DNA of 64,000 nucleotides from Chitinilyticum piscinae (GCF_015223195.1 NZ_JADFUA010000006.1:1-64000), one strand, 5' to 3'; numbered from the stretch's first letter, positions 34,534 through 44,682 are shown. Program-made: numbers and translations. The notes: generated from the sequence alone by a model not told the origin.

Positions 34534-35129
34534 CAGCTGGGCAGGCGAACCTGATAGAGCAGGTATTTCTCGAAATCGGCGACAAACACGTTGAGAAACA
34601 GCTGGATCAGCAGGATCAGAATCAGCGGGGTGATGTCTACACCGCTGATCGGTGGGATGATGCGGCGCAGCGGGCGCAGGAATGGGGCGGTCAGCCCGTT
34701 GAAAACCGGCATCATCGGATGATACGGCGTAACCCATGACAGGATGGCCTGCCCGACGGCTGCGGCAAACAGCAGGTACAGCGACATCTTGAAGAGTTCG
34801 AGCAGGGCTGCTGCCAGCAGTGCCAGTTGCGAAAACACATCGGCGAACAGATAGGGCCACGGCGACAGCCATAGCAGGCTGAAGTGCATAAGGTATGCCG
34901 TCAAGGCAGCGATTAGAAGCGAGCTGCTGTCATATACCCCTATGGGTTTTATGATGCGCCGCGCCGGCAGGACAATCCAGTTGGTCAGTGCCAGTACGAA
35001 CTGCCCGATCGGCTGCTTGAACGGGATGCGCGCAGCCTGCAGGTAGAAACGTGCCAGCAGCAGCAGGACCAGAAAGTCGCCCAGCGTGTGGAGCAGAAAA
35101 GAGAGCGTTTCACGCAACAGCTGAGGCAT
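34533..35129 (-). CDS. yggT: YggT family membrane protein
   Basis: A 198-residue protein with two YggT repeats: N-terminal helices around LVLLLLARFYLQAARIPFKQPIGQFVLALTNWIVLPARRIIKP, then a second half with AILSWVTPYHPM and NGLTAPFLRPLRRIIPPISGVDITPLILILLIQ. Family role is thought to involve the membrane or osmotic and cell-shape functions but is not settled. It lies between proC and yggU. A match to the window's 49-bp repeat (34891-34939) lies inside its coding sequence without breaking the frame. Confidence 0.92.
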   Translation of the reverse strand: MPQLLRETLSFLLHTLGDFLVLLLLARFYLQAARIPFKQPIGQFVLALTNWIVLPARRIIKPIGVYDSSSLLIAALTAYLMHFSLLWLSPWPYLFADVFSQLALLAAALLELFKMSLYLLFAAAVGQAILSWVTPYHPMMPVFNGLTAPFLRPLRRIIPPISGVDITPLILILLIQLFLNVFVADFEKYLLYQVRLPS

Positions 35130-35135
35130 CGTGGC

Positions 35136-35954
35136 TTACTCCTGCGGGTCGCGCCCGAGCTCTTCACCCAGTTCGCGCGAGCGTGCGGCGGCGGCGGAGG
35201 CGGCGGCAATGATGGTGGCACGAACCTGGCTGGTTTCCAGTGCATTGATGGCCCGTTCGGTTGTGCCCCCCTTGGAGGTCACCTTGTGTCTCAGGGTTTC
35301 GGCATCGTCGCTGCTATTCATTGCCAGTTTGATGGCCCCGGCAAAGGTCTGGTATGCCAGCTTGCGGGCGGTGTCCTGATTGAAGCCTTGGGCGCGTGCT
35401 GCTGCCTGCAGTGCTTCGATGAAATAGAAGACATAGGCCGGACCACTGCCGGAGATGGCGGTGATGCCGTCTAGTTCACTTTCTTTGTCGACCCAGACTA
35501 CGTCACCGATTGCCGCCAGAATCGCTTCGGCCTGCCGGCGGTCAGCATCCGTGGCGCCGGCGCTGGCCAGCGCGCCCGAAATCCCAGCCTGCACCAGCGC
35601 GGGGGTGTTGGGCATGACGCGCACCAGACGGCCGTGACCGCCCAGCCAGCGGCCGAGTGTTTCGAGCTTGATGCCGGCCGCAATCGAGATGACCAGTGCG
35701 CTGCCGATCTGGGGGGCCAGCGCTTCAGCCACACCGCGCATTTGCTGCGGCTTGACAGCCAGTACAATGATGTCGCTGGCGGGGATGGCTGTTCCAGGTT
35801 CCGCGACATTGACCTGCCAGTCCTGCTGCAGTTGCTGGCGCTTGTCAGCATCAGGTTCTATGACCAGAACGTCCTGGCCACGGTAGCCGCGCTGCATCAG
35901 GCCGCCGAGAATGGCGATGGCCATGTTGCCGCCGCCGATAAATGTCAGCTTCAT
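35136..35954 (-). CDS. proC: pyrroline-5-carboxylate reductase
   Basis: A 272-residue ProC, last step of proline synthesis, reducing pyrroline-5-carboxylate with NAD(P)H. It has the Rossmann GGGNMAIAILGGL (residues 7-19), VMPNTPA, and the C-terminal signature AISGSGPAYVFYFIEAL and TSKGGTTERAINALE. The start at 35954 directly precedes the Rossmann motif; the longer frame has unrelated residues. yggS ends eight bases upstream. Confidence 0.96.
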   Translation of the reverse strand: MKLTFIGGGNMAIAILGGLMQRGYRGQDVLVIEPDADKRQQLQQDWQVNVAEPGTAIPASDIIVLAVKPQQMRGVAEALAPQIGSALVISIAAGIKLETLGRWLGGHGRLVRVMPNTPALVQAGISGALASAGATDADRRQAEAILAAIGDVVWVDKESELDGITAISGSGPAYVFYFIEALQAAARAQGFNQDTARKLAYQTFAGAIKLAMNSSDDAETLRHKVTSKGGTTERAINALETSQVRATIIAAASAAAARSRELGEELGRDPQE

Positions 35955-35961
35955 TGTTTTC

Positions 35962-36660
35962 TTATCCCTTGGCGGTGCGAGCGCCAAAAATCGCGGTTCC
36001 AATACGAACCATGGTTGAGCCTTCGCGGATGGCCAGTTCCAGGTCACCGGACATCCCCATGGACAAGGTATCCAGTGGCAGAGCATCCGTTGCGCGGAGC
36101 TGCTCCTGCAGCTGCCGCAGCAGGGCAAATTGTTGCGATAGTGCTTCTTGTCCGGCGTCCGGATCGGGGATGCACATCATTCCGCGTAACTGCAGATTCG
36201 GCAAGCGGGAAATTGCCCTTGCCAGTGCGGGAGCCTCTGCAGGGCGGACCCCCGATTTGCTCTGTTCGCCCGATACATTCACCTGCAGGCAGACCTGCAG
36301 CGGGGCGAGATGTTCCGGGCGCTGCTGTGAGAGGCGCTCGGCGATCTTCAGTCGGTCAACCGAATGCACCCAGTCTGCCGTTTCGGCAACGATCCTGGTT
36401 TTATTGCTTTGCAAAGGGCCGATGAAGTGCCATACCAGATCAGGGCAGTCAGAAAGTGCCGCAGCTTTCTCTTGCAGCTCCTGTACGTAATTTTCGCCAA
36501 AGTGCCGCTGGCCGAATTCATAGAGTTCACGCACGGCACTGGCGGGGAAGGTCTTGCTGACTGCGAGCAAGGTGATGGCATCAGGCTGGCGGGCACAAGC
36601 CGTTGCGGCAATCCCGATGCGGCTCTGCACGCCTTGCCATGCTGTAAAAATCGTTGTCAT
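35962..36660 (-). CDS. yggS: YggS/PLPBP family pyridoxal-phosphate homeostasis protein
   Basis: A 232-residue PLP-binding TIM-barrel protein without known catalysis, involved in vitamin B6 and amino acid homeostasis. The PLP lysine is Lys36 in LLAVSKTFP. Other marks are FGENYVQELQEK, WHFIGPLQSNK, VNVSGEQSKSG and SMGMSGDLELAIREGSTMVRIGTAIFG. It heads the yggS-proC-yggT-yggU unit and is divergent from pilT with 80 bases between starts. Confidence 0.95.
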   Translation of the reverse strand: MTTIFTAWQGVQSRIGIAATACARQPDAITLLAVSKTFPASAVRELYEFGQRHFGENYVQELQEKAAALSDCPDLVWHFIGPLQSNKTRIVAETADWVHSVDRLKIAERLSQQRPEHLAPLQVCLQVNVSGEQSKSGVRPAEAPALARAISRLPNLQLRGMMCIPDPDAGQEALSQQFALLRQLQEQLRATDALPLDTLSMGMSGDLELAIREGSTMVRIGTAIFGARTAKG

Positions 36661-36740
36661 AATGCGTCAGACTGCATCCTGCTTGACCGTCAGCCGGTCA
36701 GGTTTCGCGCCAGATGGGCGCAACGAGGAAGAGATTATAA

Positions 36741-37784
36741 ATGGATATTTCCGAACTCTTAGCGTTTTCCGTCAAGAACAAGGCTTCCGACTTGCACCTG
36801 TCCGCCGGTTTGCCGCCGATGATCCGCGTTCATGGTGACGTGCGCCGGATCAATCTGCCGCCGATGGAGCACAAGGAAGTGCACGACATGGTGTATGACA
36901 TCATGAACGACGGTCAGCGCAAAACTTACGAAGACACGCTCGAGTGTGACTTCTCGTTCGAAATCCCGAATCTGGCGCGTTTCCGGGTCAATGCCTTTGT
37001 GCAGAACCGCGGTGCCGGTGCGGTATTCCGGACCATTCCCTCCAAGGTGCTGACCCTGGAAGAGTTGAACTGCCCGCGGGTCTTCCAGGATATCGCGATG
37101 AATCCGCGCGGTCTGGTGCTGGTAACAGGCCCAACCGGTTCCGGGAAGTCGACGACGCTGGCCGCGATGATCAACTACGTGAATGAAAACGAATACGGTC
37201 ACATTCTGACGGTCGAAGACCCGATCGAATTCGTTCATCAGTCGAAAAAGTGCCTGATCAATCAGCGGGAGGTCGGCCCGCACACCCTGTCGTTCTCCAA
37301 TGCGCTGCGCTCGGCCTTGCGTGAGGATCCGGACGTGATTCTGGTGGGTGAAATGCGTGATCTCGAGACCATCCGGCTGGCGCTGACCGCAGCGGAAACC
37401 GGACACTTGGTGTTCGGGACCCTGCATACCTCGTCTGCGGCCAAAACCATCGACCGGGTGGTTGACGTTTTTCCGGCCGCCGAAAAGGAAATGGTTCGCT
37501 CGATGCTGTCCGAATCGCTGCGCGCCGTGATTTCCCAGACGCTGCTCAAGACCAAGGACGGTTCGGGGCGTGTTGCTGCGCATGAAATCATGATCGGCAT
37601 TCCTGCGATCCGGAATCTGATCCGCGAAAACAAGGTTGCCCAGATGTATTCCTCCATCCAGACCGGCCAGCAGTATGGCATGCAGACACTTGATCAGTGT
37701 TTGCAGACACTGGTGCAGCGCAATGTCGTCTCGATTGCCGATGCGCGAACCAAGGCCGCTGTGCCGGACAATTTCAAGGGGTAA
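36741..37784 (+). CDS. pilT: PilT twitching motility retraction ATPase
   Basis: A 347-residue hexameric ATPase that depolymerises type IV pili. Walker A is GPTGSGKST (about 130-138). The Asp box (VEDPIEFVH), Walker B (DVILVGEMRD) and His box (TGHLVFGTLHT) are present. The C-terminal AIRNLIRE motif, needed for retraction in PilT, is intact. Length is typical. It is followed nine bases later by pilU. Confidence 0.97.
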   Translation: MDISELLAFSVKNKASDLHLSAGLPPMIRVHGDVRRINLPPMEHKEVHDMVYDIMNDGQRKTYEDTLECDFSFEIPNLARFRVNAFVQNRGAGAVFRTIPSKVLTLEELNCPRVFQDIAMNPRGLVLVTGPTGSGKSTTLAAMINYVNENEYGHILTVEDPIEFVHQSKKCLINQREVGPHTLSFSNALRSALREDPDVILVGEMRDLETIRLALTAAETGHLVFGTLHTSSAAKTIDRVVDVFPAAEKEMVRSMLSESLRAVISQTLLKTKDGSGRVAAHEIMIGIPAIRNLIRENKVAQMYSSIQTGQQYGMQTLDQCLQTLVQRNVVSIADARTKAAVPDNFKG

Positions 37785-37793
37785 GGTGGCGCA

Positions 37794-38933
37794 ATGGAAA
37801 AGGAACAAGCGGCGAAATTCATGCATGACTTGCTGCGCCACATGCGCAGCAAGAATGCGTCTGACCTGTTCATTACCGCGGATTTTCCTCCCGCGATGAA
37901 AATTGACGGCAAGGTCACGCCGGTGTCGAATCAGGTGCTGACCGCACAGCACGCCAAGGAGCTGGCGCGCTCCATCATGAATGACCGTCAGGCAGAAGAT
38001 TTCGAAGCGACCAAGGAATGCAACTTCGCGATCAGTCCCGGCAATCTGGGGCGCTTCCGGGTCAATACTTTCATGCAGCAAGGCCGTGTCGGTATGGTGC
38101 TGCGGACCATCAATTCCGAGATTCCCAAGCTCGAAGAGCTTGGCCTGCCGCCGGTCTTGGAAGATATCGCGATGACCAAGCGTGGCCTGGTCATTTTTGT
38201 CGGTGGTACCGGTTCGGGCAAGTCGACCTCGCTGGCTGCGATGATCGGGCATCGCAACGACAATGCCTACGATCACATCATTACGATTGAAGACCCGATC
38301 GAATACGTGCACGAGCATAAAAAGTCGATCATTACCCAGCGCGAGGTCGGTGTGGATACCGATAGCTGGATGAATGCGCTGAAAAATACGCTGCGTCAGG
38401 CGCCGGACGTGATTCTGATCGGTGAAATCCGCGATCGAGAGACCATGGACTACGCGATTGCTTTCGCGGAAACCGGCCACCTCTGTATGGCGACCCTGCA
38501 TGCCAACTCGTCCAATCAGGCGCTGGACCGGATCATCAACTTTTTCCCGGAAGAACGCCGTTCGCAGTTGCTGATGGACCTGTCTTTGAACCTGCGGGCG
38601 TTTGTATCCCAGCGCCTGGTTCCGCATCGTTCGGGTAAGGGGCGGGTGGCTGCAGTAGAGGTGATGCTGAATTCCCCGCTTATTTCCGAGCTGATCTTCG
38701 ATGGCAAGGTGCACGAGATCAAGGAAATCATGAAGCGTTCGCGCGAGATCGGCATGCAGACCTTTGACCAGTCCCTGTTTGATCTGCATGAAGCCGGCAA
38801 GATCAGCTATGAAGATGCCCTGCGCAATGCCGACTCGGTGAATGATCTGCGACTGCAGATTAAACTGCATGGAAGTGATGCCAAAAATCGCGATATGCTC
38901 GGATCGGGGCTCGAGCATCTGGATATTGTCTGA
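37794..38933 (+). CDS. pilU: PilU accessory pilus retraction ATPase
   Basis: A 379-residue PilT paralogue with Walker A GGTGSGKST, IEDPIEYVHEH, DVILIGEIRD and TGHLCMATLHA. In place of PilT's AIRNLIRE it has PLISELIFDGKVHE, as in PilU, and it carries the extra C-terminal tail. PilU works with PilT to boost retraction force. pilT-pilU is the usual order in beta- and gammaproteobacteria. Confidence 0.95.
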   Translation: MEKEQAAKFMHDLLRHMRSKNASDLFITADFPPAMKIDGKVTPVSNQVLTAQHAKELARSIMNDRQAEDFEATKECNFAISPGNLGRFRVNTFMQQGRVGMVLRTINSEIPKLEELGLPPVLEDIAMTKRGLVIFVGGTGSGKSTSLAAMIGHRNDNAYDHIITIEDPIEYVHEHKKSIITQREVGVDTDSWMNALKNTLRQAPDVILIGEIRDRETMDYAIAFAETGHLCMATLHANSSNQALDRIINFFPEERRSQLLMDLSLNLRAFVSQRLVPHRSGKGRVAAVEVMLNSPLISELIFDGKVHEIKEIMKRSREIGMQTFDQSLFDLHEAGKISYEDALRNADSVNDLRLQIKLHGSDAKNRDMLGSGLEHLDIV

Positions 38934-38986
38934 TCCCGGTTTGTCTGTGGGTCCTGCATTCTGTTAACTAGATTAAGAAGATCAAT

Positions 38987-41074
38987 TTGTTCAGCTGGCG
39001 CAATTCAGTCGCAGTTCTCGTTGCCTTGGGGGTGGGAAGTCCCCTAGCCAGTTCCGCAACGCTCGGCGATATCCGGGTGCTCTCGGCGCTCGGGGATCGT
39101 TTTTCGGCTCAAATCCAGATCAATACTGCGCCAGGTGAGGAGCTGAGTGCTTCTTGCTTCAGGCTGGTCCGGCCCGTTGTCTCCTCTGACGAGCCAATGA
39201 CTGTATTGGGTTCAGCCAGTTTGCGCCTGTTGCAATTGAATGACTCGACTTCGATCTTGCAGGTGCGTGGTGCGGATGCGGTGCAGGATCCTCTGCTGCG
39301 TCTGGCAATCCGCTACCGTTGTCCTGGCAGTGAAAGCCAGGATTTCCAGCGCGAATATCATGTCCTGCTGGATCCGCGCGACTATGCCAGTTATGTTGTG
39401 TCCGATGCCTTGCCGCAAGCGCGAGGCACTGCACGTACCGCAGACGGAAGTGCTCCGCGTCGCGCGCTTCCTGCGCGCGGGGGCACCTGGTTGACGCGTA
39501 GCGGCGATACCGTCAACAGCATCGCGCGCAGCTATACCTCTTCCGATGGCCGAGCTCGGCAGGACTTCATCCAGCGTCTCTACGATCTTAATCCCGACTT
39601 GCCTCAGTCACCAAACGCCAGGCTTGAGGCTGAGATTGCTGTTCGCATTCCTGATGCACAGCAGGCAAGCCCGATGAGCTTGCCTACCCTCAAGCCTATC
39701 CCTGTGCCGGCTGATCCGGAGGCTCGGCCAAGTTTGTCACTCGGCGCCGCTCCTGTGCTTGCAGATGCGCCGGTGCAAAAGATTGATTCGGGCCAGTATT
39801 CCCTGCAATTGTCTGCCCCTGTACTCGGCCCTGCCGGCAGTAAACTGACCCCGGAGCAGACCCTGGAGTTGCGCCAGCGTTTACTGAATCTGGATGCCGA
39901 TGATCAGGCTGCAGCGACCTTGCAATTGAAATATCAGATCAGCCAACTGCAAAAGCAGTTAAACGATCTGCGGCAGCAACAGGCGGCGACTGGGCAGCCC
40001 GTGGCGGCGAATGCGGCGTCAGCCGGGTTTGCCTGGTACTGGGTACTGCTCCCGCTGTTGGTGCTATTTGGCTTGCCGGTCATTTTCCTGATTTGGCGCA
40101 GGCGCCAGATCAGGACGGATGCGGCGAAAGAAGTCTTTACCACGGCGACCATCGCCTCCTCGATGTCGCGTCTGCCGCCGCGAGAAGCCGCGCGCGGGGA
40201 GATGAATAGCCAGTTGCCTGACTATGCCGCGTCTACGGGTTTTGATATCAGCGAAATTGCTGTTCCTGTGCATCGCGGTGCCGGAGGTGCGTGGGATGAT
40301 GCTGGCGATTCACAGATGGATGTCATCCAGCCCGGAAACGTGGCGGAAGAGGCGCAGCTGCTGCTTGATCACGGCTTGAGCCAGCAGGCCATCAATCTCC
40401 TTCTGCATGAAATCCAGAGCTATCCAGCAGCATTGGCGCTGTGGATGAAACTCTTCGGAGTATATGTGCAGCTAGGAATGAAAGATGCGTTCCAGGAGCG
40501 TGCCGTTGCCTTCCGTTTGCAATTCTCCAGTGATAGCTTGTGGCAGCAGGTGCAGGAGCTCGGGCGGGATCTTGAGCCGGAAAACCCCTTGTATCGTTCG
40601 CTGGATGCGCAGCATGAGCAGCAGTTCAACGTCATGCATCCTCCTCCTGTCAACGCAGGCGATACTGCCGGTGCAATGGGCGATGCGGCCCTCTTTGCCT
40701 CGCTCATGCATGATCAGGCGGGGTTGCCCCCCCCAGAGATGAGAGTTGGAGTTGATCCCGAAAGTAAAGACAAGTCTCACCATTTGGATCACGCTCTGGA
40801 ATTTTCGCTGGACGAGGAGCTCACTGCGACCGCACCTCCTGATGCCGAGCTGGAACTGCCGCCAATGATGCCGCAGGCTGTTTCCCGTCTACCGGTTTTT
40901 GTCAGCGATGATCCGGCAATGCAGGATATTGCCCGAATGCTTGAAGCCGGTCAGCAGGATGAAGCGATGGGTAAACTGGAACTGATGCTCTACAAGGGGT
41001 CGCTGGATCAGAAGCTCCAGGCTGCCAAATGGGTTGATCTGATTGCCCCCCATCTGCCGCCCGGCCGCCTCTGA
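38987..41074 (+). CDS. fimV: FimV-like protein (short form)
   Basis: A 695-residue protein of the FimV/TspA type. It begins with a signal peptide and the FimV N-terminal domain (ATLGDIRVLSALGDRFSAQIQI, the LGxIxVxSxLGxPLxAxI pattern), a LysM-like domain (about 165-215, GGTWLTRSGDTVNSIARSY), a coiled-coil segment (about 315-335), one membrane helix (about 345-367), and a cytoplasmic region with TPR-like helices and the C-terminal FimV domain (DIARMLEAGQQDEAMGKLELML). The initiation codon appears to be TTG, preceded by AAGAAG. FimV links peptidoglycan, polarity and pilus function, which fits its place behind pilT-pilU. It converges with uvrA. Confidence 0.85.
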   Translation: MFSWRNSVAVLVALGVGSPLASSATLGDIRVLSALGDRFSAQIQINTAPGEELSASCFRLVRPVVSSDEPMTVLGSASLRLLQLNDSTSILQVRGADAVQDPLLRLAIRYRCPGSESQDFQREYHVLLDPRDYASYVVSDALPQARGTARTADGSAPRRALPARGGTWLTRSGDTVNSIARSYTSSDGRARQDFIQRLYDLNPDLPQSPNARLEAEIAVRIPDAQQASPMSLPTLKPIPVPADPEARPSLSLGAAPVLADAPVQKIDSGQYSLQLSAPVLGPAGSKLTPEQTLELRQRLLNLDADDQAAATLQLKYQISQLQKQLNDLRQQQAATGQPVAANAASAGFAWYWVLLPLLVLFGLPVIFLIWRRRQIRTDAAKEVFTTATIASSMSRLPPREAARGEMNSQLPDYAASTGFDISEIAVPVHRGAGGAWDDAGDSQMDVIQPGNVAEEAQLLLDHGLSQQAINLLLHEIQSYPAALALWMKLFGVYVQLGMKDAFQERAVAFRLQFSSDSLWQQVQELGRDLEPENPLYRSLDAQHEQQFNVMHPPPVNAGDTAGAMGDAALFASLMHDQAGLPPPEMRVGVDPESKDKSHHLDHALEFSLDEELTATAPPDAELELPPMMPQAVSRLPVFVSDDPAMQDIARMLEAGQQDEAMGKLELMLYKGSLDQKLQAAKWVDLIAPHLPPGRL

Positions 41075-41089
41075 TCAAGTAAGTGCTTT

Positions 41090-43954
41090 TCAGGTGACTG
41101 GCTGTGTTTCCAGTACCTTGGCAAGATAATGTCCTGTGTGGCTGCTTGGTTTGCGCGCCACCTGTTCCGGTGTGCCGCAGGCAATGATCTGTCCGCCACC
41201 GGCGCCTCCTTCCGGGCCGAGGTCGATGATCCAGTCCGCTGTTTTGATCACGTCCAGATTGTGCTCGATCACCACCACGGTATTGCCATGAGCGGTTAGG
41301 CGTTGGATCACCGAAAGCAGTAGGTCGATGTCGTGGAAGTGTAACCCGGTGGTCGGCTCGTCGAGAATGTACAGGGTGCGGCCGGTGTCGCGTTTGGATA
41401 GCTCCAGCGCCAGCTTGACCCGTTGCGCTTCGCCACCCGAGAGCGTGGTTGCGCTCTGGCCCAGCTTGATGTAGCCCAGCCCCACATCCATCAGCGTTTG
41501 CAGCTTGCGTGCCACACTGGGCACGGCGCCGAAGAATTCCAGCGCCACTTCGACCGTCATGTCCAGTACTTCGGTGATGTTCTTGCCCTTGTAGTGCACT
41601 TCCAGTGTTTCGCGGTTGTAGCGTTTGCCGTGGCAGACGTCGCAGGGAACGTAGACGTCCGGCAGAAAGTGCATTTCCACCTTCAGCACGCCATCTCCCT
41701 GGCATGCTTCGCAGCGCCCGCCTTTCACGTTGAACGAGAAGCGGCCCGGCCCATAGCCGCGCTCCCGGCTGGCGGGTACGCCAGCAAACAGTTCGCGGAT
41801 GGGGGTGAACAGGCCGGTGTAGGTCGCGGGATTTGAGCGGGGAGTGCGGCCGATTGGTGACTGGTCGACGTTGATTACCTTGTCAAAATGCTCCAGCCCG
41901 TGAATGTCGCGGTAGGGCGCCGGTTCGCAGGAGGCGCCATTGAGTTCGCGGGCAGCGATGTTGTGCAGCGTATCGTTGATCAGCGTCGATTTGCCGGATC
42001 CGGATACCCCGGTCACGCAGACCAGCAGGCCAACCGGCAGCAACAGATCCACATCCTTCAGATTGTTGCCCGAGGCGCCTTCCAGTTTGAGCCATTTCTC
42101 GGGGTTGGGCGCTCGCCGTTCGGCGGGGGTGTGGATCCGGCGAGCGCCACTGAGGTACTGTCCGGTAATCGAGCGGGGTTCGGCCATGATGTCGTCCGGA
42201 TGGCCGGCGGCAATCACTTCGCCGCCGTGCACGCCGGCGCCGGGGCCGATATCGACAAGGAAATCGGCAGCACGGATGGCATCTTCATCGTGCTCGACCA
42301 CGATCACGCTGTTGTCGAGATCGCGCAGGCGCATCAGTGTGGCCAGCAGCCGGTCATTGTCGCGCTGGTGCAGTCCGATGGAGGGTTCATCCAGTACATA
42401 CATCACGCCGGTCAGTCCCGAGCCGATCTGGCTGGCCAGGCGAATGCGCTGCGCCTCGCCGCCGGACAAGGTGTCTGCACTACGCTCAAGGCTCAGATAG
42501 TCGAGTCCGACATTGACGAGAAAGCCCAGCCGTTCACGGATTTCCTTGATGATCTTCTCGGCAATCTGTGCTTTCGCCCCTTCCAGTTGCAGGGTATCAA
42601 AGAACAAAGCGGCATTTTTCAAGGACTGTACGTTGATACCGTGCAGGGTTTCTTCGCCCACCCGGACATGGCGTGCCTCGCGGCGCAGGCGCGATCCTTC
42701 GCAACTCGGGCAGGATGAGTTGTTCTGGTATTTCGCCAGCTCCTCGCGCACCGTCGCCGAATCAGTTTCGCGGTAGCGGCGCTCCAGATTGTGGATGATG
42801 CCTTCAAAGGTGTGCAGCCGCTCGAAGCGGCTGCCGCGCTCGTTGAGGTAGACGAAGCGGATTTCGTCGCGACCCGAGCCATACAGCACGACTTGCCGGA
42901 TATGTTCCGGCAGCTCGCACCAGGCCGTGTTGATGTCAAAGCCGTAATGCTCGGCCAGATTCAGCAGCAGCTGGAAGTAAAACTGGTTGCGTTTGTCCCA
43001 GCCCTTGACTGCACCAGCAGCCAGGCTCAGTTCCGGGTGCGCGACGACCCGCTTGGGGTCGAAAAAGGTGATCTGTCCCAGCCCGTCACACTTCGGGCAG
43101 GCCCCCATCGGGTTATTGAAGGAAAACAGGCGTGGCTCCAGCTCAGGCAGGCTGTAGCTGCACACCGGACAGGCGAATTTGGCCGAGAACCAGTGCTCCT
43201 TGCCCGAGTCCATCTCCACGGCAATGGCGCGGCCGTCGGCATGGCGCAGGGCGGTTTCGAAGCTCTCGGCCAGTCGCTGCTGCAAATCTGCACGCACTTT
43301 CAGGCGATCAATGACCACATCGATGCTGTGTTTCTTGTTTTTGTCGAGTTTGGGGACCGCATCCAGCTCGTGAACTTCGCCATCGATGCGCACCCGCACG
43401 AAGCCCTGTGCGCGCAGCTCGTCGAACAGGTCGAGATTCTCGCCTTTCTTGCCCACAATCACTGGTGCCAGAATCATCAGCTTGGTGTCATCCGGCAGGG
43501 CCAGTGCATGATCGACCATCTGGCTAACGGTTTGTGATGCCAGTGGCTGATTGTGATCGGGGCAATAGGGGGTGCCAACGCGGGCAAACAGCAGTCGCAG
43601 GTAGTCGTGGATTTCGGTGACGGTCCCGACGGTCGAGCGCGGGTTGTGGCTGGTGGCTTTTTGCTCGATGGAAATGGCCGGCGACAGGCCTTCGATCAGG
43701 TCCACATCAGGCTTTTCCATCAGCTGCAGAAATTGCCGTGCATACGCGGAAAGTGATTCGACATAGCGGCGCTGGCCTTCGGCGTACAGGGTGTCGAAGG
43801 CCAGCGACGATTTGCCAGAGCCTGATAGCCCGGTAATCACCACCAGCTTGCCGCGCGGAATGTCGAGATTCACGTTTTTCAGGTTGTGCGTGCGTGCTCC
43901 GCGGATGCGGATCAGCGGCTGGTCGCTCGGGCAGGCAGAAGCAGGACGGTACAT
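41090..43954 (-). CDS. uvrA: excinuclease ABC subunit A
   Basis: A 954-residue UvrA, the damage-recognition ATPase of nucleotide excision repair. Two ABC cassettes are visible: Walker [13 protein letters not shown] near residue 45 and [10 protein letters not shown] in the second half, with LSGGEAQR in each. Zinc sites are CPVC...CPKC and CEAC...CDVC. The start at 43954 is chosen because the family's [11 protein letters not shown] follows about 18 residues on; the longer frame upstream is unrelated in sequence. No E. coli-type LexA box is clear upstream. Confidence 0.97.
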   Translation of the reverse strand: MYRPASACPSDQPLIRIRGARTHNLKNVNLDIPRGKLVVITGLSGSGKSSLAFDTLYAEGQRRYVESLSAYARQFLQLMEKPDVDLIEGLSPAISIEQKATSHNPRSTVGTVTEIHDYLRLLFARVGTPYCPDHNQPLASQTVSQMVDHALALPDDTKLMILAPVIVGKKGENLDLFDELRAQGFVRVRIDGEVHELDAVPKLDKNKKHSIDVVIDRLKVRADLQQRLAESFETALRHADGRAIAVEMDSGKEHWFSAKFACPVCSYSLPELEPRLFSFNNPMGACPKCDGLGQITFFDPKRVVAHPELSLAAGAVKGWDKRNQFYFQLLLNLAEHYGFDINTAWCELPEHIRQVVLYGSGRDEIRFVYLNERGSRFERLHTFEGIIHNLERRYRETDSATVREELAKYQNNSSCPSCEGSRLRREARHVRVGEETLHGINVQSLKNAALFFDTLQLEGAKAQIAEKIIKEIRERLGFLVNVGLDYLSLERSADTLSGGEAQRIRLASQIGSGLTGVMYVLDEPSIGLHQRDNDRLLATLMRLRDLDNSVIVVEHDEDAIRAADFLVDIGPGAGVHGGEVIAAGHPDDIMAEPRSITGQYLSGARRIHTPAERRAPNPEKWLKLEGASGNNLKDVDLLLPVGLLVCVTGVSGSGKSTLINDTLHNIAARELNGASCEPAPYRDIHGLEHFDKVINVDQSPIGRTPRSNPATYTGLFTPIRELFAGVPASRERGYGPGRFSFNVKGGRCEACQGDGVLKVEMHFLPDVYVPCDVCHGKRYNRETLEVHYKGKNITEVLDMTVEVALEFFGAVPSVARKLQTLMDVGLGYIKLGQSATTLSGGEAQRVKLALELSKRDTGRTLYILDEPTTGLHFHDIDLLLSVIQRLTAHGNTVVVIEHNLDVIKTADWIIDLGPEGGAGGGQIIACGTPEQVARKPSSHTGHYLAKVLETQPVT

Positions 43955-43988
43955 GGCAAAGCAATTCCGGCGCGTTGGTGAACCCGTG

Positions 43989-44018
43989 ATTGTACCGCCC
44001 GGCGCGTGGCCGTGATAA
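43989..44018 (-). promoter_or_regulatory. candidate uvrA promoter
   Basis: Minus strand TTATCA (44013-44018) and TACAAT (43989-43994) with an 18-base spacer, 35 bases before the start codon. Confidence 0.5.
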
Positions 44019-44094
44019 GAAATTGATTGCGCTGGGAAAAATCCCGGGTTTGGGGGCGCCGTGTCATCAAGGGGAAAAAAAGTCCTCGCAGCAG

Positions 44095-44123
44095 TTGACG
44101 CGAGGGTGTTCTGCATTCATAAT
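44095..44123 (+). promoter_or_regulatory. promoter of the Gly-Cys-Leu tRNA array
   Basis: TTGACG at 44095-44100 and CATAAT at 44118-44123 with a 17-base spacer, 37 bases before the first tRNA. A GCGCCTC discriminator-like GC stretch follows the -10, typical of stable RNA promoters. Confidence 0.8.
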
Positions 44124-44160
44124 GCGCCTCCTCTGATGCTTTAGCAGTTTTGAAGCAAGT

Positions 44161-44236
44161 GCGGGATTAGCTCAGTTGGTAGAGCGATACCTTGCCAAGG
44201 TATAGGTCGAGAGTTCGAGCCTCTTATCCCGCTCCA
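44161..44236 (+). tRNA. tRNA-Gly (GCC), copy 1
   Basis: 76-base cloverleaf with CCA-like TCCA end. Acceptor GCGGGAT/ATCCCGC pair; the anticodon loop is CTTGCCAAG with GCC; the T arm is GAGAG-TTCGAGC-CTCTT. Confidence 0.97.
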
Positions 44237-44258
44237 GAGAAAACGAATTTGCCCAAGC

Positions 44259-44334
44259 GCGGGATTAGCTCAGTTGGTAGAGCGATACCTTGCCAAGGTA
44301 TAGGTCGAGAGTTCGAGCCTCTTATCCCGCTCCA
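44259..44334 (+). tRNA. tRNA-Gly (GCC), copy 2
   Basis: Identical to copy 1 in all 76 bases. The 22-base spacer differs. Confidence 0.97.
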
Positions 44335-44365
44335 CAGCAAATTCGCTTAGTTTTGTGCCCTGCGT

Positions 44366-44441
44366 GCGGGATTAGCTCAGTTGGTAGAGCGATACCTTGC
44401 CAAGGTATAGGTCGAGAGTTCGAGCCTCTTATCCCGCTCCA
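44366..44441 (+). tRNA. tRNA-Gly (GCC), copy 3
   Basis: Identical to copy 1. Separated from copy 2 by 31 bases. Confidence 0.97.
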
Positions 44442-44468
44442 CTTTCGCAGAGTACAGAACACCGATTT

Positions 44469-44544
44469 GCGGGATTAGCTCAGTTGGTAGAGCGATACCT
44501 TGCCAAGGTATAGGTCGAGAGTTCGAGCCTCTTATCCCGCTCCA
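44469..44544 (+). tRNA. tRNA-Gly (GCC), copy 4
   Basis: Identical to copy 1. Separated from copy 3 by 27 bases. Confidence 0.97.
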
Positions 44545-44574
44545 GTTTCCAAAGAAAAGCAGCAGCTTTTCTCT

Positions 44575-44648
44575 GGCGCGATAGCAAAGCGGTTATGCAC
44601 CGGATTGCAAATCCGTGTAGGTCGGTTCGACTCCGGCTCGCGCCTCCA
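44575..44648 (+). tRNA. tRNA-Cys (GCA)
   Basis: 74-base cloverleaf: acceptor GGCGCGA/CTCGCGCC, anticodon stem CGGAT/ATCCG around TGCAA giving GCA, T loop TTCGACT, encoded CCA. It follows the four Gly genes. Confidence 0.95.
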
Positions 44649-44654
44649 GTTTTG

Positions 44655-44682
44655 AAAAAGCCGCTCAAGCAGCGGCTTTTTT
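44655..44682 (+). terminator. terminator after tRNA-Cys
   Basis: AAAAAGCCGCT and AGCGGCTTTTTT pair around a 5-base loop. It separates the Gly-Cys unit from tRNA-Leu. Confidence 0.9.

Noticed and set aside
36759-38918. A 719-residue open frame antisense to pilT and pilU
   Set aside because: It mirrors both halves of the two ATPase genes, with repeated segments arising only because pilT and pilU are homologous. No ribosome binding site or recognisable domain.
43955-44160. A LexA operator upstream of uvrA
   Set aside because: The best candidate is CTG with 9 bases to CAG, not the CTG-N10-CAG expected, and it lies far from the promoter.
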